The notes beneath the pieces were generated by a model. That model had not been told where the DNA came from. It saw only the letters and a program-made list of their open reading frames with translations, and searched no databases. This document shows, in pieces, positions 1 through 8,081 of a stretch of 12,667 bases of DNA; the stretch's first letter is position 1; each line of letters opens with the position of its first letter. A program made the translations under genes and the position numbers. Origin of the DNA: an uncultured Lachnospiraceae bacterium (GTDB taxonomy: Bacteria; Bacillota; Clostridia; Lachnospirales; Lachnospiraceae). The DNA lies in assembly GCA_934351765.1 (NCBI GenBank), contig CAKRJM010000044.1, positions 1 through 12,667 on the forward strand, in the 5' to 3' direction.

Positions 1-51
1 CCGACCCCACGCTTAGGAGGCGTGTGCTCTATCCAACTGAGCTACTGAGAC
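1..51 (-). tRNA. tRNA-Arg (anticodon CCT), 3' part cut off by the window edge
   Basis: Read on the minus strand from position 51, this gives a 7-nt acceptor strand (GTCTCAG), TA, a D-arm with GCTC/GAGC stems, and an anticodon arm with perfect CACGC/GCGTG stems around the loop CTCCTAA, so the anticodon is CCT (decodes AGG). The window ends in the variable region or T-stem, so the T-arm and acceptor 3' strand are not visible. It lies 19 nt downstream of a second tRNA-Arg-like sequence on the same strand. Confidence 0.93.
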
Positions 52-70
52 ATTTTTAAGATTTATGCAA

Positions 71-144
71 TTTTCAAGGCTCGAAGGAATCGAACAATCT
101 GCCGCTTAGGAGGCGAGTGCTCTATCCAGCTGAGCTACGAAGAC
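71..144 (-). pseudogene. Degenerate tRNA-Arg (CCT)-like sequence
   Basis: The 5' half matches the neighbouring tRNA-Arg closely: acceptor strand GTCTTCG, D-arm with GCTC/GAGC, and anticodon loop CTCCTAA. The 3' half does not complete a cloverleaf. The anticodon stem CTCGC/GCGGC has an outer C-C mismatch. If TTCGATT is taken as the T-loop, the variable loop shrinks to about 1 nt and the T-stem has two mismatches. Nothing near the 3' end pairs well with the acceptor strand (CGAAGAC is expected, CGAGCCT is found). I read it as a tRNA pseudogene or decayed tandem copy. A functional but atypical tRNA cannot be excluded. The 3' boundary is approximate. Confidence 0.6.
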
Positions 145-150
145 ATTCCG

Positions 151-156
151 ATTATA
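151..156 (-). promoter_or_regulatory. Possible -10 box for the tandem tRNA-Arg sequences
   Basis: The minus strand carries a perfect TATAAT whose expected transcription start falls at or next to the 5' end of the first tRNA-like sequence (position 144). I find no convincing -35 at 16-18 nt, so this is weak evidence. Read-through from the serS operon is an alternative source of transcript. The 56 nt between the DUF3881-like gene and the tRNA show no clear terminator. Confidence 0.25.
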
Positions 157-200
157 ACCCCTCGATACGCTGCCGAAGGATCTTTCTCTGCCCCGGTCGT

Positions 201-1082
201 CTAGTCCGCGAAATTCACATAGCCCTGAAGCCATACGGTTCCCTTGAACCGCCGGCCCACTGCCGGCTCACCGAGCAGATCGTCTGCATTGATCCCGATC
301 TGAAAAACCAGGTCACTGCACTCTACCATTAAAACATAAATTTCCTCGTTTGTCCACCCATTTGTTACCTTTTCTACCTCCTGGATCTCGCCCAGGACAG
401 AATACTGGTCACATTCCACGCCAAAGGGCATGAAGCTGGAATCCACGATGGAATAGATATCCTCATTGCGGACACGCCCGGTCACGGAATTATAAATATC
501 CATGTCCTCGATGGCAAGAGAATCCATGGCTTTCGCATCGCCGCGCCTTGCGGCCTCCAGAAGATCGGCCCGTGCCAGAGAGGCCACCTTGATCCGCTCC
601 CGCTGCTTTTCCGTCTTGTAAACCGGAAGCAGAATCCGCCCGTAGGTGGAAAGCCCCGATAGCATAACCGAGGTGATCCGTGTACTCTTTGCAGGATCGG
701 ACAGCCGCCGCAGATACTCCGCGCTGTTCTGGAGATAAAAGATCAGGGACACCCCCACCTTGTACTCCTCACAGATCCCGGCATAGGATTCCTTCTCCGC
801 ATGACGCTGGATCTGACACGGAGCCATAGTGGAAATGCAGACACTGCGCAGAAACGGGAAATAATACTCCCGCTCCAGCTGGTCTGCTTCATTATATTCG
901 CCGCAGACGGAAAGACCGATCTGTCTCCCCGCCTCGGTATAGATCTGAGCTCTTGTCACACCGTCTTCCATCTGAACGATCCGCGTCTCCATCGCGCTCC
1001 GTTCCGCCTGATCAAGAAGCCTTTCGATCTGTGATTTTCGTTTGTACTCGCTAAACCCCACTGCCCGCAGGAATTTGTGCAT
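201..1082 (-). CDS. DUF3881-like protein of unknown function
   Basis: This is a 293-residue soluble protein with no signal peptide or transmembrane segment. The N-terminus (MHKFLRAVGFSEY) and overall length resemble the DUF3881 family of clostridial proteins; that is recognition from memory, and no biochemical role is known to me. Residues 161-182 are rich in Lys, Arg and Glu, and the C-terminal third is acidic and beta-like (VDSSFMPFGVECDQYSVLGEI). No catalytic motif stands out. It starts 12 nt after the serS stop codon with its own AAGGAG site 5 nt before the ATG, so it is almost certainly the second gene of the serS transcript and falls under the same T-box control. That coupling is the main clue to its role, pointing loosely at translation or amino-acid status. 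Confidence 0.72.
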   Translation of the reverse strand: MHKFLRAVGFSEYKRKSQIERLLDQAERSAMETRIVQMEDGVTRAQIYTEAGRQIGLSVCGEYNEADQLEREYYFPFLRSVCISTMAPCQIQRHAEKESYAGICEEYKVGVSLIFYLQNSAEYLRRLSDPAKSTRITSVMLSGLSTYGRILLPVYKTEKQRERIKVASLARADLLEAARRGDAKAMDSLAIEDMDIYNSVTGRVRNEDIYSIVDSSFMPFGVECDQYSVLGEIQEVEKVTNGWTNEEIYVLMVECSDLVFQIGINADDLLGEPAVGRRFKGTVWLQGYVNFAD

Positions 1083-1094
1083 AGGAACTCCTTT

Positions 1095-2384
1095 TTAATG
1101 CTTGGGAACCAGCTTGTCCTTGCCGCCCATGTAAGGACGAAGAACTTCCGGAATCTTTACGCTTCCGTCCTCGCACAGATTGTTCTCCAGGAACGCAATC
1201 AGCATACGGGGCGGAGCCACAACGGTATTGTTCAGAGTGTGGGCAAAGTACTTGCTGCCGTCTGCCGCCTTTACGCGGATACCAAGACGTCTTGCCTGTG
1301 CATCGCCTAAGTTAGAGCAGCTTCCCACCTCAAAGTATTTCTTCTGTCTCGGAGACCATGCCTCCACATCAAAGGACTTCACCTTCAGATCCGCCAGGTC
1401 ACCGGAGCAGCACTCCAGGGTTCTCACAGGAATGTCCATGGAACGGAACAGATCCACGGTGTTCTGCCACAGCTTGTCAAACCACATGGGGCTCTCCTCC
1501 GGTCTGCAGACAACGATCATCTCCTGCTTCTCAAACTGATGAATGCGGTAAACGCCTCTTTCCTCAATGCCGTGAGCGCCCTTTTCCTTCCGGAAGCAGG
1601 GAGAATAGCTGGTCAGTGTATAAGGAAGCTTCTCCTCCGGATTCAGGGTATCGATGAACTTTCCGATCATGGAATGCTCGCTGGTTCCGATCAGATACAG
1701 ATCCTCGCCCTCAATCTTGTACATCATGGCGTCCATCTCATCAAAGCTCATAACGCCGGTCACCACATTACTGCGGATCATGAACGGCGGCACGCAGTAG
1801 GTAAAGCCGCGGTCGATCATGAAATCTCTTGCGTAAGCCAGCACTGCGGAATGAAGTCTGGCAATGTCGCCCATCAGATAGTAGAAGCCGTTTCCGGCAA
1901 CACGGCCTGCTGCATCCATATCCACGCCGTCAAACCGCTCCATGATCTCCGTATGGTAAGGAATCTCAAAATCGGGAACCACCGGCTCACCGTACTTGGT
2001 TACTTCCACGTTCTGGCTGTCGTCCTTTCCGATCGGAACGGACGGATCGATGATGTTGGGGATAGTCATCATGTCCTTCTTGATGGCGGCTTCCACATCA
2101 CGTTCCTTTGCAGTAAGCTCATCGACGCGGGCTGCATTGGCATTAACCTGTGCCTTAACCTCCTCAGCCTCGTCCTTCTTACCCTGCTTCATCAGTCCGC
2201 CGATCTGCTTGGAAAGCTTGTTTCTCTCAGCGCGGAGCGCTTCCACTTCCTGCTTGATCTCACGGTTTTCCTTATCCAGTGCGATCACCTCATCTACCAG
2301 CGGCAGCTTATGATCCTGGAATTTCTTTTTAATGTTTTCCTTTACTACCTCAGGGTTTTCCCTTAAAAACTTAATATCAATCAT
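1095..2384 (-). CDS. serS: Seryl-tRNA synthetase
   Basis: A cytoplasmic class II aminoacyl-tRNA synthetase that charges tRNA-Ser, 429 residues, the usual length. Residues about 30-105 form the charged helical N-terminal arm that contacts the tRNA long variable arm. The catalytic core follows: TSE at 234-236 (serine-binding loop), motif 2 with FRKE at 264-267 and RIHQFEKQEM at 280-289, SCSNLGDAQARR at 355-366, and motif 3 ending in R393 with FLEN at 398-401. Motif 2 and the TSE region (GTSEHSMIGKF) differ from the textbook bacterial form (PTAEVPLTN, SEAGSAGRDTRG) but keep the key Arg and Glu residues. The frame stays open upstream to 2564, but AGGAGG lies 6 nt before the ATG at 2384 and the upstream stretch is T-box leader, so this start is firm. 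Transcribed with the following DUF3881-like gene. Confidence 0.97.
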   Translation of the reverse strand: MIDIKFLRENPEVVKENIKKKFQDHKLPLVDEVIALDKENREIKQEVEALRAERNKLSKQIGGLMKQGKKDEAEEVKAQVNANAARVDELTAKERDVEAAIKKDMMTIPNIIDPSVPIGKDDSQNVEVTKYGEPVVPDFEIPYHTEIMERFDGVDMDAAGRVAGNGFYYLMGDIARLHSAVLAYARDFMIDRGFTYCVPPFMIRSNVVTGVMSFDEMDAMMYKIEGEDLYLIGTSEHSMIGKFIDTLNPEEKLPYTLTSYSPCFRKEKGAHGIEERGVYRIHQFEKQEMIVVCRPEESPMWFDKLWQNTVDLFRSMDIPVRTLECCSGDLADLKVKSFDVEAWSPRQKKYFEVGSCSNLGDAQARRLGIRVKAADGSKYFAHTLNNTVVAPPRMLIAFLENNLCEDGSVKIPEVLRPYMGGKDKLVPKH

Positions 2385-2396
2385 GCTCTTCCTCCT

Positions 2397-2436
2397 AAAA
2401 AAATAACCCTTCATTCCCCGAAACAGGGACGAAAGG
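2397..2436 (-). terminator. T-box-controlled intrinsic terminator of serS
   Basis: On the minus strand CCTTTCGTCCC pairs with GGGGAATGAAGGG around a short loop, giving about 11 pairs with one bulged A, followed by TTATTTTTTT. It overlaps the end of the T-box leader and stops just before the serS AGGAGG. It is the standard alternative fold to the antiterminator of a T-box. Confidence 0.93.
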
Positions 2437-2632
2437 TTTCCGCGTTGCCACCCAGATTGCCGTTTTACCGGCCGCTCATCGGTGGGATACAGGCCACCAG
2501 CCCTCCGGCTCTTCGCCGGACGCTCTGAAAGTGGATAGGCCTGCTTATCCCCTCCGGTTTCCACCAGCCACCGGTTCTCTGTTCGGGCGTCACACGCTTT
2601 AGCTTTCTTCCTTGCGTTTTAATTGCCATATT
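2397..2632 (-). promoter_or_regulatory. T-box riboswitch leader of serS
   Basis: The leader carries the hallmark T-box sequence GGGTGGCAACGCGG (minus strand, 2453 to 2440), the antiterminator element whose bulge reads the free 3' end of uncharged tRNA. The overlapping terminator follows. Further upstream is a typical stem I distal part: AGAGAACCGGTGGCTGGTG followed by ACCGG. Downstream gene identity says the specifier should be a serine codon. Several candidates (TCA, AGC, TCC) sit on the 3' side of stem I, and I could not settle which is the specifier. An extra small hairpin (GGATA/TATCC) lies between the distal stem and that region. Start is estimated from the promoter. Confidence 0.93.
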
Positions 2633-2638
2633 GGGTTC

Positions 2639-2667
2639 ATTATATATCAGGTCGTTTCATTTTTCAA
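2639..2667 (-). promoter_or_regulatory. Sigma-A promoter of the serS operon
   Basis: TTGAAA (2662-2667) and a perfect TATAAT (2639-2644) on the minus strand are separated by 17 nt. The predicted start near 2632 fits the beginning of the T-box leader. Confidence 0.85.
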
Positions 2668-2703
2668 GCCTTGGATCCGCTCTTTTCAGGTTCTTTTTGA
2701 CTC

Positions 2704-2747
2704 CTGCACGATTATTTTTGCAAACCTGCGCGATTATTTTTACAAAC
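2704..2747 (+). repeat. Two-copy 22-bp direct repeat upstream of the symporter promoter
   Basis: Copy 1 (2704-2725) and copy 2 (2726-2747) are adjacent and identical at 20 of 22 positions, sharing the core CGATTATTTTT. The array ends 4 nt before the -35 box of the symporter promoter. A 22-bp period is about two helical turns, so both copies present the same DNA face. This fits a direct-repeat operator for a dimeric transcription factor, probably an activator. The regulator is unknown. Confidence 0.7.
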
Positions 2748-2751
2748 TATA

Positions 2752-2780
2752 TTGACAATTCAGAAAAATGAGTTTATAGT
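2752..2780 (+). promoter_or_regulatory. Sigma-A promoter of the symporter gene
   Basis: A perfect TTGACA (2752-2757), a 17-nt spacer, and TATAGT (2775-2780). The predicted start is near 2787, leaving a leader of about 140 nt before the ATG. Confidence 0.88.
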
Positions 2781-2793
2781 TTTTTTATAAATT

Positions 2794-2868
2794 GATGACG
2801 GTTCTGTACATCGCAATGGCGCGATATCGCGCTCTTGTTATGTCCAGAGCCGTCATCTTATTTTTATT
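2794..2868 (+). promoter_or_regulatory. Structured 5' leader of the symporter, terminator-like
   Basis: GATGACGGTTCTG (2794-2806) pairs over all 13 positions (one G-U) with CAGAGCCGTCATC (2845-2857). Inside the loop is the perfect palindrome GCGCGATATCGCGC (2819-2832). The outer stem is followed at once by a U-rich run (TTATTTTTATT, 2858-2868), about 45 nt ahead of the ribosome binding site. It may be an attenuator or a structured regulatory RNA. I do not recognise it as a known riboswitch class, and no antiterminator pairing was obvious. Confidence 0.65.
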
Positions 2869-2925
2869 CAGAACCGGGACCGCCTGATTCCGAATAAAGA
2901 TAACTACCAAAAAGGAGGAGTCTCT

Positions 2926-4221
2926 ATGAAAAAGAAAAAGAAAATCAGTCTTGCCATCAAGATCCTGATCGGCATGGTCCTCGGTCTCATCTGCGGTTTT
3001 ATCTTTAAAGCCCAGCATCAGTACTGGACCTACGTAACCGATACGGTCGGAACGGTATTTATCCGTCTCTTAAAGATGACGATCCTTCCGCTGATCCTGT
3101 GTTCCATCATCGGCGGTATTGCAAGTCTTTCCAACTTAAAGCAGTTAAAGAAGATCGGTATCCGATTCATCATCTACTGGCTGCTTGCTTCCTTCCTGGC
3201 AGCAGTTACCGGACTTGTATGGTCCTACATCATCCAGCCCGGTGTCGGTGTAAACTTAACTGAAGCCGCAGAAAGCTACAGCACCGAGGGCGTAAACCTT
3301 CTGGATACCCTCATTAATTACATTCCCGATAACGTATTCAACTCCTTATCCGAGTTCTCCATCATTCAGGTTATCGTCTTCGCCTTATTCGCCGGAATCG
3401 GAATTTCCACGCTTCCCGAAGGCAGCAAGGCAAAGAGCTTCCTTTCCAATCTGTTTGATGCAGGAAATGATTTAATGATCCGTATTGTGGAAATGATCAT
3501 GAAGATGGCTCCTGTCGGCGTGTTCTGTCTGATGGCAGAGGTTTCCGGTACGCTCGGAGCTGAGGTTCTCGGCGCACTGGGCAAGATGCTCTTAACCCAG
3601 TACATCGCCTATGCAACCCTGATCCTGATCGTATTCCCGCTGATCCTGATGACCATCGCAAAGGTCAACCCGATCAAGCATTACAAGAACGTATTCCCGG
3701 CTATGATCCTGGCGTTCTCTTCCTGTTCCTCTTCCGCAACCCTGCCCCTTACCATGAAATGTGCCAAGGAGCGCTGCGGTGTTCCCGAGGATACGGTTGG
3801 TCTGATCGCACCGCCCGCCGCAACCATCAACATGCAGGCCTGCTGTGCAGAAATGGCAATTTACGCTGTATTCGCTGCCCAGTTATTCGGACGCAGCTAC
3901 AATATCGGTGAGCTGGCACTGATCATTCTCTTAGGTGTCATCATGGCAGCCGGCGTTGCCGGAGTTCCCGGAGGCGGTATCATGATGAGCGCCATCATGA
4001 TGCAGACCATGGGTCTGCCCCTTACCATCGTTCCCTGGGTTGCAGGCATCTACCGTCTGATCGATATGCCTAATACCATGTTAAACGTAACCGGCGATAC
4101 CGTTGGTATGGTAACGGTTTCCGCCATGATGGGTGACCTGGACCGTGATAAATTCAATGCGGATCATGGTGCCGAAGAAGAAACGGCAGAAGCATCTTCT
4201 ACTGAACATTCCGAACAATAA
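2926..4221 (+). CDS. Sodium:amino acid symporter of the DAACS (GltP-like) family with atypical substrate site
   Basis: A 431-residue integral membrane protein, normal length for the dicarboxylate/amino acid:cation symporter family. Family marks are the serine-rich first hairpin (SSSATLP, 268-274), INM in TM7 (301-303), the second-hairpin motif VPGGG (347-351) and TM8 with DMPNTMLNVTGD (380-391). Aligned by motif with GltPh, the residue equal to D394 (amino-group contact) is kept as D380, and the TM8 N401 and D405 as N387 and D391. R397, which binds the acidic side chain of the substrate, is N383. TM7 NMDGT reads NMQAC, so D312 is Q304. R276 is C267 and D390 is Y376. The substrate is therefore probably not aspartate or glutamate; a neutral amino acid is an inference. 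GGAGG lies 7 nt before the ATG. The 25-residue C-terminal tail is acidic. Confidence 0.92.
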   Translation: MKKKKKISLAIKILIGMVLGLICGFIFKAQHQYWTYVTDTVGTVFIRLLKMTILPLILCSIIGGIASLSNLKQLKKIGIRFIIYWLLASFLAAVTGLVWSYIIQPGVGVNLTEAAESYSTEGVNLLDTLINYIPDNVFNSLSEFSIIQVIVFALFAGIGISTLPEGSKAKSFLSNLFDAGNDLMIRIVEMIMKMAPVGVFCLMAEVSGTLGAEVLGALGKMLLTQYIAYATLILIVFPLILMTIAKVNPIKHYKNVFPAMILAFSSCSSSATLPLTMKCAKERCGVPEDTVGLIAPPAATINMQACCAEMAIYAVFAAQLFGRSYNIGELALIILLGVIMAAGVAGVPGGGIMMSAIMMQTMGLPLTIVPWVAGIYRLIDMPNTMLNVTGDTVGMVTVSAMMGDLDRDKFNADHGAEEETAEASSTEHSEQ

Positions 4222-4243
4222 CAGCTTCTGAACATTGATTTCT

Positions 4244-4278
4244 GGCAGGCAGATCTGTATCCTCACAGGTCTGCCTGT
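4244..4278 (+). other. Intercistronic hairpin after the symporter gene, without a U-tract
   Basis: GGCAGGCAGATCTG (4244-4257) pairs with CAGGTCTGCCTGTC (4265-4278), 14 pairs including two G-U, with a 7-nt loop. The following sequence (TCTGACTCTGC) lacks a U-run, so it is unlikely to be an efficient intrinsic terminator. It could be an mRNA processing or 3'-protecting structure that sets different transcript levels for the symporter and the gene behind it. No clear promoter is seen in the rest of the 103-nt gap. Confidence 0.6.
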
Positions 4279-4324
4279 CTCTGACTCTGCATAAAATATG
4301 AATATGAAATGGAGGTTGATCATT

Positions 4325-5524
4325 ATGACTATTTGTTTTTCCGATAAGCAAAAGGGCATTTTAGGAATTTCCGGCCATGCAGGCGTTGGCCACGTTCACA
4401 GCCATTCCGGCTTTGTACAGGATGATTCCGCCGGTCTTGCGGTCGCAGCACTGATCCTGAAAAAAGCGCTGCCCACCGATACACGCATTGATCATGTACA
4501 GGTTTCCATCGAAGAGAACCGGATCACAGTCGTTACAAAAGACGGCGGTTCTGCCCAGGCTTCTCCCCGCCGCGGCATCACCCCCTATGAAAAGGAGCTT
4601 CTGGAGACAAGAGCTCCCGGCCTTGATACCGTATTCTCCCAGAACTGTGCGGTACGCGTTTTCGGCCGCATGTACGGACAGGGCATCAGCGAAACAGCGG
4701 CTTCCTTCCAGGGTGCCTGCGCCCTTGCTCTTCTGGATACCTTTGTAAAGAAAGCACCGGAGAGGTTCCACGTGAGCGATCCCGCAAAGGACGGTTATCT
4801 GGACCGTGCCATCACGACCGTGCTTAATATTGATTCCATTCCCATGGCTCTGATGCTTCTTGTCAACTTCACCGAAGGCGGCATCGGACCTGCCGAGGAT
4901 TATGAGGGCAATGTTCCGTGGGATTTCAAGGCTCCCGTTATGGATGCCGTCGGTCTCTGTGACATTCCTACCATCATCATCGAAAGCAAGGCCTTTATCC
5001 CTGCCTTTGCTCCGGAGCTGACCGAAAACAAGCTGATGCTCCGTGCCGAAAAAGGCACCGATAATGTTCCCATGGCAAATGTCCTTCTGGAAACGGCAAA
5101 AAGACTGGGAATTCCCTGCTGCCTGAAAACCGACGCCATGCCCCCTTCTCCCGGAAGTCTGGCAAAGGCAACTGCCGCTTATGCAGACCGGATCATCGAG
5201 GCTGCTTCCCGCTTAAAGGATGCCGATGACTGTCTGGAAAAGGTACGGATCACTGCAGAGCTTGCTTCTCTTGTAAGTGAGGATGCCGGCGGCGTGACCT
5301 TCATGGGCAATACCGTCAACGATCAGATGCGCGGTGCCGGTATCATTCCCGGTGAGAACGCGATCCTCTCCATGATCGTTACAAAAGAATACAAGGATTA
5401 TGTGAAGATCCCCATGCTCACCGAGGAAGACGCGGAGGCTTACGTTTCCCTGATCTTAAACGGTATGGCACAGTATTCCCATACGAGATTTTCACATTCT
5501 TCCTTAATTTGCTTAGTCAATTAG
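4325..5524 (+). CDS. Uncharacterised 399-residue protein, possibly a hydrolase
   Basis: I do not recognise the family. It is a soluble protein with no signal peptide or membrane helix. The N-terminus has GHAGVGHVHSHSGFVQDDSAG (about residues 13-33), rich in His and Asp, and the pattern H-x-H followed by DDSAG recalls metal sites of zinc aminopeptidases (M20/M42/M28 type), but the rest does not let me assign one. Other conspicuous motifs are TEGGIGPAEDYEGNVPWDFK near the middle and TFMGNTVNDQMRGAGIIPGE in the last quarter. The frame opens at 4298, but GGAGG lies 9 nt before the ATG at 4325, which I choose. It sits between the symporter and an L-asparaginase on the same strand, so a role in handling an imported amino acid or amide is plausible but only inferred. 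The last 15-20 residues overlap the asparaginase promoter. Confidence 0.85.
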   Translation: MTICFSDKQKGILGISGHAGVGHVHSHSGFVQDDSAGLAVAALILKKALPTDTRIDHVQVSIEENRITVVTKDGGSAQASPRRGITPYEKELLETRAPGLDTVFSQNCAVRVFGRMYGQGISETAASFQGACALALLDTFVKKAPERFHVSDPAKDGYLDRAITTVLNIDSIPMALMLLVNFTEGGIGPAEDYEGNVPWDFKAPVMDAVGLCDIPTIIIESKAFIPAFAPELTENKLMLRAEKGTDNVPMANVLLETAKRLGIPCCLKTDAMPPSPGSLAKATAAYADRIIEAASRLKDADDCLEKVRITAELASLVSEDAGGVTFMGNTVNDQMRGAGIIPGENAILSMIVTKEYKDYVKIPMLTEEDAEAYVSLILNGMAQYSHTRFSHSSLICLVN

Positions 5525-5538
5525 CTGTGTGCTATAAT
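5509..5538 (+). promoter_or_regulatory. Probable promoter of the asparaginase gene
   Basis: TTGCTT (5509-5514) and a perfect TATAAT (5533-5538) are spaced 18 nt apart. The -35 lies inside the last codons of the upstream gene. The predicted start near 5545 leaves a short leader with AGGAGG at 5555-5560. Confidence 0.6.
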
Positions 5539-5570
5539 AAACAGCAGCAAAAACAGGAGGTACATTTCCC

Positions 5571-6566
5571 TTGAAAAAGATTTTACTGCTTTCCACCGGC
5601 GGCACCATCGCTTCAACCCCCGGTGAAAACGGACTGACCCCCACCATGACCGGACAGTTCATGGTGGAACTGATCCCGGAACTCGAAGGCTTATGCGAGA
5701 TCCACTGCAAAGAGCTTTTAAGCCTTGACAGCTCCAATATGCAGCCGGAGGACTGGGCTGTAATCGCAAAGGCCGTGTTTGCGGCTGTGGAAGTCTTTGA
5801 CGGTGTTGTGATCACCCATGGAACGGATACCATGGGCTACACAGCCGCAGCGCTTTCCTTTATGCTCCAGAACCTGAATAAGCCGGTGGTTCTCACCGGC
5901 TCTCAGCTTCCCATTGGTGATCCGAATACCGATGGAAAGAGAAACATTCTGGACGCCTTCCGCACAGCGGCAGATGGTCGGCTGAAGGGCGTTTACCTTG
6001 TCTTTGACCACACCATTATCCGCGGCGTCAATGCAAGAAAGGTCTGCTCCCGGAATTTTCACGCCTTCGAGAGTCTGAACCGCCCTGCTGAGGGTGTTAT
6101 CAGGAACGGTGAAGTCTGCCTTGCGGCAGCTCCGTCACCGACTCCCCAAAACACACTTTCCTTAAATACAAACTTTGATTCCGACGTTCTTCTTCTCCGT
6201 GTTTATCCCGGCATGGACCCGAAGCTTCTGGAATCTGTTCCCGGTCTCGGCTATCGTGCCGTTGTGCTGGAGGCCTTTGGCCTCGGCGGGATCCCCGATG
6301 TACGGAGAAATCTCCTTCCCGCCATCACCGCCCTCATCGAGCAGAAGATCCCCGTCATCGTCACAACCCAGTGTGTTCAGGACGGCTCCGATATGAGCGT
6401 TTATGACGTGGGCGTTTTCGCTGAACGTGCCGGTGCCCTCTGTGCCGGAAACATGATCACCGAAGCCATCATGACCAAACTCATGTGGATCCTCGGCCAG
6501 ACCAACGACTACGACACGATTCTCTCCATGTTTAAGGAAGAGCTCGTTGGAGAATTCAATTTATAA
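5571..6566 (+). CDS. ansA: L-asparaginase, type I (cytoplasmic)
   Basis: Hydrolyses L-asparagine to L-aspartate and ammonia in the cytoplasm. The 331-residue length is normal for type I enzymes, and the absence of a signal peptide argues against the periplasmic or secreted type II form. Both active-site threonine motifs are present: TGGTIAS (9-15, T12) and HGTDTM (83-88, T85 and D86). K157 in NARKV and the substrate-side LDSSNMQPEDW (52-62) are also conserved. TTQC at 265-268 lies where the E. coli AnsA allosteric region falls, so asparagine-dependent allostery is possible. The start codon is TTG: it gives MKKILLLSTGG, a perfect family N-terminus, with AGGAGG 10 nt upstream and no suitable ATG nearby. 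It follows the unrecognised gene by 46 nt, a gap holding its own probable promoter. Confidence 0.95.
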   Translation: MKKILLLSTGGTIASTPGENGLTPTMTGQFMVELIPELEGLCEIHCKELLSLDSSNMQPEDWAVIAKAVFAAVEVFDGVVITHGTDTMGYTAAALSFMLQNLNKPVVLTGSQLPIGDPNTDGKRNILDAFRTAADGRLKGVYLVFDHTIIRGVNARKVCSRNFHAFESLNRPAEGVIRNGEVCLAAAPSPTPQNTLSLNTNFDSDVLLLRVYPGMDPKLLESVPGLGYRAVVLEAFGLGGIPDVRRNLLPAITALIEQKIPVIVTTQCVQDGSDMSVYDVGVFAERAGALCAGNMITEAIMTKLMWILGQTNDYDTILSMFKEELVGEFNL

Positions 6567-6621
6567 CCAACGAAAGTTTCAATTGCTGTATCTATATCGG
6601 AACAGCGCCAAAAAGTTTTAT

Positions 6622-8064
<1,443 letters not shown>

Positions 8065-8081
8065 ATTCCCCCGGCTGAACC

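Noticed and set aside
1539..2366. 275-codon open frame antisense to serS
   Set aside because: Same reasoning: no family features, no ribosome binding site, fully inside serS.
2385..2564. In-frame 60-codon N-terminal extension of serS
   Set aside because: It covers the T-box and terminator, adds Arg-rich non-family sequence, and the AGGAGG supports the start at 2384.
4298..4324. Earlier ATG for the unknown 399-aa gene
   Set aside because: It lies upstream of the GGAGG that is well placed for 4325 and has no ribosome binding site of its own.
4325..5524. Assignment to peptidase family M20 or M42
   Set aside because: The H-x-H and DDSAG pattern is suggestive, but the remaining metal-ligand motifs of these families could not be matched.
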